A stretch of DNA of 64,000 nt from JADLHS01 sp039806955 (GTDB lineage Bacteria; Verrucomicrobiota; Verrucomicrobiia; Limisphaerales; JADLHS01): contig JBDHQI010000011.1 in the NCBI GenBank assembly GCA_039806955.1, forward strand, positions 54,659-118,658, written 5' to 3'. The notes under the pieces were generated by a model that saw nothing but the letters and a program-made list of their open reading frames with translations, searched no databases and was not told where the DNA came from. Of this stretch, positions 35,878 to 43,346 are shown piece by piece (within the stretch, counting starts at the first letter, position 1; every line of letters begins with the position of its first letter). Position numbers and translations under genes: made by a program.

Positions 35878-36840
35878 ATGAACACTGGCCCGAATGAGAC
35901 TGATGAAACCATAAGCGTGACGCCGCATCGTTCCCGGCGCGAGTTCATGAAACGCTCGGCGTTGACTCTGGCCGGGTTGGCGTTGGGGCAGAAGGTGGCG
36001 GCACAGGCCACGAACAACGCCGTTCTTGGTCTGCTGAGCAAACGACCGGATTCCAAGTTCGCCGGGGTTCAGCTCGGACTGAATGTGCCATACAGCTTCG
36101 GCGATGCGAAGATGAGCGGCCCCGAGATCCTGGCGAATTGCGTGAAGCTGGGGTTGAGCGCCGTGGAATTGCGCACCCAACCGGTCGAGGCTTTTTTGGG
36201 TGCGCCACCGGAGGCAGACGAATTACGCGGCTGGCGGGAAGCGGTGGCGGTCAGTCGCGCCAACGCGTTTCGGCAGCTTTATGAACAGGCGGGCGTAGCG
36301 ATTGATATCGTGAAGGTGGACGGCATTTTTAAGATGTCGGATGGCGAGCTGGATTATGTGTTCACCCTGGGCAAGACGCTGGGGGCGCGCGCATTATCCA
36401 CTGAAATTTCGCATCAGGACGATGACTTGAAGCGCGTGGGTCAGTTTGCTGACAAACACCAACTCCTGGTCGGCTACCACGGTCATGCCTCCACCAAACC
36501 CAAGCATTGGGAGCGCGCGTTTGCCCTGGCCCAATACAACGGCGCCAATGTAGATATTGGCCACTTCGTGGCAGGCCTGAACACTTCTCCCGTGCCGTTC
36601 CTCAAGCAGTACCATGCCCGCATCCCGCACGTGCATGTGAAAGACCGGAAACGCGATAACGGGCCCAGCACGCCGTTCGGCGAGGGCGATACGCCGATCG
36701 TGGAAGTGCTGCATCTGATCCGCGATCAACAATGGCCGATGCAGGCCACGATCGAGTTCGAGTATCCCGTGCCTGCGGGGTCGGAACGGATGACGGAGAT
36801 TGCCCGCGCCATCCGTTACTGTCGAAAGGCTTTGGCTTGA
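35878..36840 (+). CDS. Sugar phosphate isomerase/epimerase-like TIM-barrel protein with Tat signal
   Basis: 320 residues. The twin-arginine signal is HRSRREFMKRSALTLAGLAL, so it is exported folded. The remainder is an AP-endonuclease-2/xylose-isomerase-like TIM barrel: GVQLGLNVPYSFG, LGLSAVELRT, LLVGYHGHAST, ANVDIGHFVAG, IPHVHVKDRKR and ATIEFEYPVP. Metal-binding His, Asp and Glu candidates fall at the ends of these strands. A GTG at 35854 in the same frame would add eight residues. Members are common in Verrucomicrobiota sugar-catabolic loci; the substrate cannot be read from sequence. It converges with the GDPD gene. Confidence 0.88.
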   Translation: MNTGPNETDETISVTPHRSRREFMKRSALTLAGLALGQKVAAQATNNAVLGLLSKRPDSKFAGVQLGLNVPYSFGDAKMSGPEILANCVKLGLSAVELRTQPVEAFLGAPPEADELRGWREAVAVSRANAFRQLYEQAGVAIDIVKVDGIFKMSDGELDYVFTLGKTLGARALSTEISHQDDDLKRVGQFADKHQLLVGYHGHASTKPKHWERAFALAQYNGANVDIGHFVAGLNTSPVPFLKQYHARIPHVHVKDRKRDNGPSTPFGEGDTPIVEVLHLIRDQQWPMQATIEFEYPVPAGSERMTEIARAIRYCRKALA

Positions 36841-36856
36841 CCAAGCTTGCGGGGCG

Positions 36857-36877
36857 GCGGCGGTTATTTTCCGCCGC
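36857..36877. terminator. GC-rich hairpin between convergent genes
   Basis: GCGGCGG / CCGCCGC with loop TTATTTT, located 16 bases past the TIM-barrel stop and overlapping the last codons of the convergent GDPD gene. No U-run follows in either direction, so termination activity is uncertain. Confidence 0.35.
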
Positions 36878-37793
36878 GCAGCGCAATGGTCCGCCAGATC
36901 AACGAAGTGTTGTTCGTGATGATGCCATCCACCCCCAGGTCCAGTAGTTCATTGGCTGTGGCCGAGTCGTTGATGGTATAGACCCACACCTTGAGGCCCT
37001 GCTGGTGTGCGTAGGCGACCGCTTCCCGGGTGACGGCCTGATTCCAGACGGCGAGCTGCGCGCCCCGTTTTTTCGCCTCATCAATCCACCGTTTGCTCAA
37101 GGTCTTTTCCGCCTCGGTGGGATTCCAATCCTTGAGTCGGGTCGGTCCCAGTACGCCGATCACCTGCTCGGGCGCCTGACGATGGAAGTCCTCGATGTAA
37201 TCCCAGTCAAAGGCTTGAACGACGACCTTGTTGATCAAGTTTTTTTGGCGTAACAATTCGATGCACTGCGCCGCGCTGCCCGCTTTGCGCTCGATCAGGG
37301 TTACGTTGCCATCTTGAATTTCATTCAAGGCTTCTTCCAAGGTGGGCAGATGCGTGTTTGGGTAGGGCGGGTTGAACCAACTGCCGGCGTCGAGTTCTTT
37401 CAATTCCGCCAGCGTCTTGCTGGTGATCGGGATCTTACTCCCGCCCCAACGCCTGGTGGCATCAGTGGTGCGATCCACGGTGCCGTCGTGACTCACAATC
37501 ATCGCGCCGTCCTTGGTGACGTGATAGTCCAGTTCGATGAGGTCCGCACCGGCCGTTTTGGCCAGGTGGAACGAGGGCAGTGTATTTTCGGGCGCGAATT
37601 GCGGAAAGCCGCGATGACCGATGACCAGCGGACGTTTCAGAGCGATCAAGTCTTCCGCCACGGAAGCTGAATGAACTGTGGTTGGCATGATTCCGAGCAG
37701 TAATCCAGCGATCACGGCACTCCAGAAGAGCGGACGACGGCTGGAACTCTTGGTTAATGACACGAGCGATTTACTCTTCATGGGCGACATCAT
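36864..37793 (-). CDS. Glycerophosphodiester phosphodiesterase, exported
   Basis: 309 residues with signal peptide (PLFWSAVIAGLLLGIMPTTV). The GDPD barrel is complete: PLVIGHRGFPQFAPENTLPS (His-Arg, Glu-Asn), LIELDYHVTKDGAMIVSHDG (Glu, Asp, His-Asp), TLIERKAG, and KVWVYTINDSATANELLDLG with DGIITN at the end. It hydrolyses glycerophosphodiesters to glycerol-3-phosphate and an alcohol, in the periplasm. It follows the GntR gene by 32 bases and belongs to the leftward operon with glpD and a symporter, supplying substrate for GlpD. A start at 37781 (MKSKSL) is also possible. Confidence 0.93.
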   Translation of the reverse strand: MMSPMKSKSLVSLTKSSSRRPLFWSAVIAGLLLGIMPTTVHSASVAEDLIALKRPLVIGHRGFPQFAPENTLPSFHLAKTAGADLIELDYHVTKDGAMIVSHDGTVDRTTDATRRWGGSKIPITSKTLAELKELDAGSWFNPPYPNTHLPTLEEALNEIQDGNVTLIERKAGSAAQCIELLRQKNLINKVVVQAFDWDYIEDFHRQAPEQVIGVLGPTRLKDWNPTEAEKTLSKRWIDEAKKRGAQLAVWNQAVTREAVAYAHQQGLKVWVYTINDSATANELLDLGVDGIITNNTSLIWRTIALRGGK

Positions 37794-37825
37794 GTCAGAT
37801 TCGAATATTGAGGGTGAGCAAAAAA

Positions 37826-38560
37826 TTAAAAAGCTTTTACAGCAAAGCGGTACATGTCGCCACGGTAAACGGAGTTTTCCATTTCCGCGATGAGCCCTTT
37901 GCCGCAGAAGGAAACGCCTTCCACCCGGAACGCCGGGACATCCGGTCCGACCTCAAAAATCTCCAGAAGCTCTCCATCCAAAATCACCGCACTCAACATC
38001 TGGTTAATTTCGTTGAGGCGGATGCCGTAGCCTTTTTCGTAAATATCGTAGAGGGAGGATTCCAGATTTTTGCGGTGGATGTCCGGGAATAACTGCAACG
38101 AGATATAGCGCGTTTCCTTCATCATTGGGATTCCATCCGCCAGCCGGAGGCGTTCAATCTCGCAGAGCGGCGCCGCAAGGGTGTATTCCTTGCCGTTCAC
38201 GGTTTGTCGGTGATCCCGATACCGCAAGTGGAAGCCAATCAGCCGCGTGGTGGGTTTGCGTCCCGCTTCCACCATGTTTTTGGTGAAGCCAAAGATGCGA
38301 CTGACAGAGCGCTCGACGGTGGACTGGCGGGAAACGAACGTACCCTTGCCGCGCACGCGTTTCACCCAGCCGGCTTTTTCCAGTTCGAGCAGGGCTTTGC
38401 GCGCCGTGGTGTTGCTGACTCCGTGGCACTCGATCAGTTCGTTCTCCGAAGGCACCAACGCGCCGGTTTGAAGTTCGCCCCGTTGAATGCGTGTGATGAT
38501 TTCCCGTGTGATCCGGAAGTATTTCGGGAACGGTTTTTCATCTGAAAGCTTGGTGGCCAC
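37826..38560 (-). CDS. GntR-family regulator with UTRA domain (HutC subfamily)
   Basis: 244 residues. The N-terminal winged helix has ITREIITRIQRGELQTGALV, PSENELIECHGVSNTTARKA and LLELEKAGWVKRVRGKGTFV. The C-terminal UTRA ligand-binding domain (about 90-240) includes CEIERLRLADGIPMMKETRY and VPAFRVEGVSFCG. It probably responds to a phosphorylated or small metabolite of the surrounding glycerophosphodiester pathway; that is inference from context. The start is a GTG at 38558-38560. It is 32 bases before the GDPD gene and 147 bases after the symporter, with a hairpin in that gap. Confidence 0.93.
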   Translation of the reverse strand: MATKLSDEKPFPKYFRITREIITRIQRGELQTGALVPSENELIECHGVSNTTARKALLELEKAGWVKRVRGKGTFVSRQSTVERSVSRIFGFTKNMVEAGRKPTTRLIGFHLRYRDHRQTVNGKEYTLAAPLCEIERLRLADGIPMMKETRYISLQLFPDIHRKNLESSLYDIYEKGYGIRLNEINQMLSAVILDGELLEIFEVGPDVPAFRVEGVSFCGKGLIAEMENSVYRGDMYRFAVKAF

Positions 38561-38628
38561 AACGGGTTCATGTTGGCGATTCGCAGGTGCGAGTCAAGTT
38601 TCACCCTGGATGAAACCCGCTTTCCCAG

Positions 38629-38645
38629 GCGCGGCGGCGCCGCGC
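38629..38645. promoter_or_regulatory. GC-rich palindrome between symporter and GntR genes
   Basis: GCGCGGC / GCCGCGC with a three-base loop (17 bases in all). It lies 68 bases upstream of the gntR start. It could be a GntR operator, a terminator stem lacking a U-run, or an RNA stabiliser; sequence alone does not decide. Confidence 0.35.
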
Positions 38646-38706
38646 TCCCGGGATCTATAACTCCAAGCCATCGCGCTGACGGATTGGAGCTTGTCGCGCA
38701 CCGCGA

Positions 38707-40863
38707 TCAGGAAACCGCCGGGGCTGTAGCCGGGAGGGAAGCGTAAAGTCGTTCCACCTTCACCAGGTGTTTGACCCGTTTGCCAACCACGTTCGGATAA
38801 ACCGTTGCGTCCATGGCCACGGCGGGTTGATTGGCGTCGGTGAAAACTTCCGCCACGATCACATGCGCCGAGTACAATCCTCCCGTCCACCAGCGGCGAT
38901 CGGTGACATATAGCAGGTCGCCAACTTGCGTCTCGAGTACCGTGGCCAGCGCCGATGAAATCCGTACGCTGGGGAGGTCGGTTTCGCCAACTGTGGGCAG
39001 CGGGTGCGCGAGTTGTTGCGGCTGCGCCAGCGCGCGAACGACGGTAGATTCACGGCCGGGCGAACCTTTGTAATGGCGCAGGGCGTCGCTGATCGTGCCC
39101 CAGACCAGCCCGCGCTGCTTCTCCCACGGTTCGGGTTTCGTGAGCAGCGCAACGACCACCGCGATGACCAGACAACAGATGATGCCGTAGCAGGCGCGCA
39201 TGAATTCTTGTTCCCTCATGCCGGCGAAGAAATTACTCACGGTATCGCCGCCCGGCACGCCGTGCGCAAAAGGCTTGATGAGCATGGGGAAGAACATGGA
39301 AGCCGTCATCACCACCAGGCCGCCGGCCAGCGTGGCGATGGCCGCCTTGCGGGTGAAGCGCCGCCAAAAGACGGACAGGATCAAAGTGACCACCATGGGC
39401 GGAGTCACGGCGGCGGTAAAGGCGGCGTGGGCGCGATAGACGGATTTGAAATTCATGAACATGGGCACCAGTAAGATGCCGATCAGGGCCGCGCCCACCG
39501 CTGCGATTCGCGCGGCGCGCAACAGTTGCCGGTCGGTGGCTTGCGGTCGGAAATAGGGCCGGTAAACATCGTTGACCGTCACCGCCGAGACCGCCGTGAT
39601 CAACGTATCCACCGTGGACATCAGAGCTGCGGTCATGCCCGCCAGAATCAATCCAAATACGCCCGGATGACTCAGGAGTTCCGTGGCGATGAAAAACGCC
39701 TGGTCCGGTTCCACCTCGGGCAACACGCCTGCGTGCGTAAGGGCGCGGGCCACAAGGCCGCCCGAAGCCACCACCAGCGCGCCGATGAACATCAGTCCGA
39801 CGGTCATGACGGTGGCGGCTTTGCGGCCTTCATCCAAAGATTTGGCCGCCATGAACCGCATCAAAATGCCTTGGTTAAGAAAATAGAACATGGCGGAGTT
39901 GGCGATGGCATCCTGCCAAAAAACGCCGACGGCGGGGAAGTTTCGATCTTCATTAAAATTCGGAAACGCCAGTCGGGCCGGGCGGGGCAGGTTATCCCAC
40001 AGCGCTTCAAACCCGCCCAGGTACGACGCGCCGAGGACAATAATTAATCCGCCGGTCAGCAGCAGGAACAATCCGTGCAACAGATCGTTCATGATGACGC
40101 TGCTCTGACCGCCGACGGTGACATAGGTGGTGGAAATCAGCGCGACGATGACCGCCGACCAGAAAATAGACCATCCGGCCAGTGCGTTCACCACCACCCC
40201 CATCGTGTAGAGGTTCACGCCCACGTAACCGATCAGGTAAATCAGGATGTACACCGTGGCCCAGCGCCGCACCTGGGGACTGAAGCGGCGGGCAAAATAC
40301 TCGGGTACGGATAGGATGCGGGAGAAATAAAGCAGGGGCAGCCAACCAAATATAATCAGTGGAAACCATACCCAATCATTCCAATAAGATTGGGTGACCC
40401 CTAGACCGTATTTGTAACCAATCTCGCTGTACTTGACGAAACTGTAGGAGCCAATGGTCGTCGCCACCAGGCTGATGGCGATCAACCACCACGCGAAGCG
40501 TTGTCCACCAAAGAAGAAATCGCGCGTGGTTTGCTGGCGCCGCCCGAAGTACAGGCCGTTGGCAATGACCAGGATGAAGTAGCCGATGACGATGATGTAA
40601 TCCACCGGTGCGCCGCGGATGTGTCCCTTCTTCTGCAGCACCGCTTCCGCGCCACCTTGGTAAACCTTGGGTGCCGCCGTACTCATCGGCGCAAATTGCA
40701 GCCAGCCTTGGAGGACGGCGTAAAAGCCGATCACGCCCAGGCAAAGCAGCAGGTTGCGCAGCTTGCGTCCGGTGAAACCGACGTAACCCTGGCGCGCGGC
40801 GTAACCGAGGCCAATGACGAAAATTACGCCGCCGACGAGGTAAGTATAAAGATAAGCTTCCAT
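38707..40863 (-). CDS. Sodium:solute symporter (SSS family)
   Basis: 718 residues, long for the family (about 500-600). Predicted helices cover residues 5-580. After two extra N-terminal helices, the SSS core starts near YFGRRQQTTRDFFFGGQRF and includes GLILAGMTAALMSTVDTLIT, the conserved small-residue/Ser-Thr sodium-site helix. VYRAHAAFTAAVTPPMVVTL lies near residue 470. The last 120 residues are soluble. The start is 6 bases after the glpD stop, so it is in the HAD-glpD-SSS-gntR-GDPD operon. Context suggests uptake of a glycerol-containing, phosphodiester-derived or polyol solute; sequence gives only the sodium-coupled mechanism. Confidence 0.9.
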   Translation of the reverse strand: MEAYLYTYLVGGVIFVIGLGYAARQGYVGFTGRKLRNLLLCLGVIGFYAVLQGWLQFAPMSTAAPKVYQGGAEAVLQKKGHIRGAPVDYIIVIGYFILVIANGLYFGRRQQTTRDFFFGGQRFAWWLIAISLVATTIGSYSFVKYSEIGYKYGLGVTQSYWNDWVWFPLIIFGWLPLLYFSRILSVPEYFARRFSPQVRRWATVYILIYLIGYVGVNLYTMGVVVNALAGWSIFWSAVIVALISTTYVTVGGQSSVIMNDLLHGLFLLLTGGLIIVLGASYLGGFEALWDNLPRPARLAFPNFNEDRNFPAVGVFWQDAIANSAMFYFLNQGILMRFMAAKSLDEGRKAATVMTVGLMFIGALVVASGGLVARALTHAGVLPEVEPDQAFFIATELLSHPGVFGLILAGMTAALMSTVDTLITAVSAVTVNDVYRPYFRPQATDRQLLRAARIAAVGAALIGILLVPMFMNFKSVYRAHAAFTAAVTPPMVVTLILSVFWRRFTRKAAIATLAGGLVVMTASMFFPMLIKPFAHGVPGGDTVSNFFAGMREQEFMRACYGIICCLVIAVVVALLTKPEPWEKQRGLVWGTISDALRHYKGSPGRESTVVRALAQPQQLAHPLPTVGETDLPSVRISSALATVLETQVGDLLYVTDRRWWTGGLYSAHVIVAEVFTDANQPAVAMDATVYPNVVGKRVKHLVKVERLYASLPATAPAVS

Positions 40864-40869
40864 GGTGAA

Positions 40870-42372
40870 TTACAGAGTGGTGAGAGGCGCCGGAACGGGA
40901 GTCCGGCCCTGGTAACGCATGATTTCCTCCACGCGCTGTTCCGGAGTCCAACCGAGACTTTCGGCCATCCATTGCGAGGTCTGCTCCGCGAGTGTTTCCA
41001 TGTCGCGTTGGTAATAATGCCAACCCGCCCGGCGAAGCAAGACATCATCCAGATGGACGGCCCATTCATTGGCGCAGAAATGCTGGATCAAAGCTTGATT
41101 GAATTGCGGGGGCAAGATGCCGCTGATATTGCGAACTTCGGTTTCGGACAGCAGCGGTTCCTCGGCGGTGCGACAACGGATGAGTGATGGCGCCGCGCCG
41201 TTGGCGACATTCAACATTTTTATTACCTGATCCACGGTTTGTTCCGCCATCAGCCGGTAGGTGGTCAATTTCCCGCCCGCCACATCCCACCAACCCGGTT
41301 CAGGATTGCGGATTTCGTGGGTGCGCGAAATGTCCGAAGGCTTGCCGTTCGGATCGGCGATCAACGGGCGCAGCCCCGCCCAGGAACTAATGACGTCGGC
41401 GGCGGTCAAGCGAGCCGCTGGGAAAAACCGGTTGGTGACCTCCAGCACGTAGGCGATGTCGGCGGCATCGGTTTGCACTTTGGCGGGATCGCCCTGGTAA
41501 TCCGTATCCGTGGTCCCGAGGATGGTGCGTTCACCCCAGGGGATGGCGAACAGAATGCGTTTGCCCTCCGTCATGACGACCGTATCTGGCACGGGCACCC
41601 GCTGGTGATCCACCACCAGATGCACGCCTTTGGTGACGCGGAGTTTTACGCGACTGTGCGGCAGCGCATCCGCCCAAGGACCGGTGGCGTTGATTACTGC
41701 GCGCGTTTGGACTTTGAAGGTGGCGCCGGTCAATTGATCGGTGACATCAGCCTCCCACTCTTGGGAACGCGTGGCGGCAGTGAACCGGGCATAATTCAAT
41801 ACCGTTGCGCCGTGCCGCGCCGCCGAACGCAGGGTGTCCAGCACCAGGCGCGCGTCGTTGGTAAAGCCATCGTAATAGCGAACCGCACCCGTTAAATCGG
41901 TCTGGGTCAAGGCTGGGACCAGGGTGGCCAGCGCCGTCCGATTCAGCCAGGTGGATTTACCCAGATTGCGGCCGCCGCAGAGCAGATCGTAAATCTTCAC
42001 CCCGATTTTTAACTGCCATAACACCCAGTGTTTGTTGTGGCGATAAGTCGGAAAAATGAAGGGCAAGGGCGCGGCCAGATGTGGCGCGATGTGGTGAATG
42101 ATTTTTTTCTCCACGCTGGCTTCATGCACCAGACCGACGCGACCTTGGGCCAGATAGCGCAGGCCACCGTGTAGCAGACGGCTGGAACGGCTGCTGGTGC
42201 CAAAAGCAAAATCGGCTTGTTCCACCAAACCGATTCGCAAACCGCGCATCGCCGCGTCGCGGGCGATACCGGCGCCAACGATGCCGCCGCCAATCACCAG
42301 GAGATCCAGCGGAGTTTTAGTTAACGCTCTAAGTGCTTCGGCTCGTTTCGGGTAGGGTGATGTAGTCATCAT
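40870..42372 (-). CDS. glpD: FAD-dependent glycerol-3-phosphate dehydrogenase
   Basis: 500 residues, the normal length for aerobic GlpD. The dinucleotide motif is DLLVIGGGIVGAGIARDAAM, followed by the GlpD hallmark GTSSRSSRLLHGGLRYLAQG. Further blocks are YYDGFTNDARLVL, VINATGPWADAL, TKGVHLVVDHQRVP, AIPWGERTILGTTDTDYQGD and WWDVAGGKLTTYRLMAEQ. A C-terminal GlpD helical domain ends the protein. It oxidises sn-glycerol-3-phosphate to dihydroxyacetone phosphate at the membrane, passing electrons to quinone. It takes product from GDPD (same operon) and from GlpK (27.3 kb locus). It lies 11 bases after the HAD gene and 6 bases before the symporter gene. Confidence 0.95.
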   Translation of the reverse strand: MMTTSPYPKRAEALRALTKTPLDLLVIGGGIVGAGIARDAAMRGLRIGLVEQADFAFGTSSRSSRLLHGGLRYLAQGRVGLVHEASVEKKIIHHIAPHLAAPLPFIFPTYRHNKHWVLWQLKIGVKIYDLLCGGRNLGKSTWLNRTALATLVPALTQTDLTGAVRYYDGFTNDARLVLDTLRSAARHGATVLNYARFTAATRSQEWEADVTDQLTGATFKVQTRAVINATGPWADALPHSRVKLRVTKGVHLVVDHQRVPVPDTVVMTEGKRILFAIPWGERTILGTTDTDYQGDPAKVQTDAADIAYVLEVTNRFFPAARLTAADVISSWAGLRPLIADPNGKPSDISRTHEIRNPEPGWWDVAGGKLTTYRLMAEQTVDQVIKMLNVANGAAPSLIRCRTAEEPLLSETEVRNISGILPPQFNQALIQHFCANEWAVHLDDVLLRRAGWHYYQRDMETLAEQTSQWMAESLGWTPEQRVEEIMRYQGRTPVPAPLTTL

Positions 42373-42383
42373 GGGAATCCAAA

Positions 42384-43259
42384 TTAGCGTTGCGCGTGGG
42401 CGGCTTGAAGCTGCGCCCCGAACTCGGTCAGAGAGGGAACGATCAAAGTGGGTTGGGGCAAATGGTGGTGCGCTTGTTCGCGCGTGGTTTCCCCGGTGAG
42501 TACAAGAACTCCGAAGACGCCGACGCGGTGCGCCATCGCCAGGTCCGTGTAAAGGCGGTCTCCCACCATCGCCAGTTCATTGGCACGCAATTGATGCTGG
42601 CGCATGATGCCCTGAAGCATCGCGGGGTCCGGTTTACCCAACACCGCCGCAGGCGCCTGGCCCGTGGCGCTTTCGAGCGCGGCACAAATGGCGCCGCAAT
42701 CCACCAGCACAGTGGGCTGATCCGTGGGACAAACGCGATCCGGGTTGGTGGCAAAGTAAGGCTTCCCTTGTTTGATCCACCAGGCCGCTCGACAGAGGCG
42801 GGGGTAGGTCAGGGTCAGATCAAAGCCCACCACCACGGCGTCGGGTTCGGCGTCGGGATGATCGGGTAGCAACTCGAATCCGGCCTGGGTGAAAGCGGCG
42901 GCCATGCTTTCCGTGCCCAGAACGAACAGCCGCCGGATTTTGGGAAAGCGTTCCCGCAAAAATCCAATCGTTGCCTGGGTGGACGTATAGAGCTGTTGGG
43001 CCTGGGCGCGAATGCCCATGTTTTTCAAGTGATCGAGATAATCCGTGACATTTTTCGAGGGATTATTGGTCAGGAAAGTATAACCAATTTCCAAACGGTC
43101 CAGCAGTTCCAGAAATGGCTTGGTGGTCTTAAACAGGGTGCCGCCGCTGTAAATGGTTCCGTCCATATCCAGAGCGACATGGCGCACTTGTCGCAATTGC
43201 GCGGACAAGTTTAGCGCGGGTGGCAGGGTTGGATTATGGGCGGCGGCAGCAGTCGTCAT
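42384..43259 (-). CDS. HAD-IIA sugar/glycerol phosphatase (NagD-like)
   Basis: 291 residues. HAD motif I is VALDMDGTIYSGGTLF, motif II is YTFLTNNPSKNV, the class IIA cap spans about residues 80-200 with AVVVGFDLTLTYPRL, motif III is VLGKPDPAMLQGIM and motif IV is MVGDRLYTDLAMAHRVG. This subfamily includes NagD, AraL and phosphoglycolate/glycerol-1-phosphate phosphatases. As first gene of the glpD operon it may remove phosphate from glycerol phosphate overflow or a misphosphorylated product. I use the ATG at 43257-43259; a TTG precedes it directly. Confidence 0.9.
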   Translation of the reverse strand: MTTAAAAHNPTLPPALNLSAQLRQVRHVALDMDGTIYSGGTLFKTTKPFLELLDRLEIGYTFLTNNPSKNVTDYLDHLKNMGIRAQAQQLYTSTQATIGFLRERFPKIRRLFVLGTESMAAAFTQAGFELLPDHPDAEPDAVVVGFDLTLTYPRLCRAAWWIKQGKPYFATNPDRVCPTDQPTVLVDCGAICAALESATGQAPAAVLGKPDPAMLQGIMRQHQLRANELAMVGDRLYTDLAMAHRVGVFGVLVLTGETTREQAHHHLPQPTLIVPSLTEFGAQLQAAHAQR

Positions 43260-43346
43260 CAAAACAGATACATTTTGCGTTTACAGCTTAACTAAGCGCG
43301 GCAATAGAGGGAAGTCTGTTGCCGCGCCCGGGTAAAGTTTTTCTCC

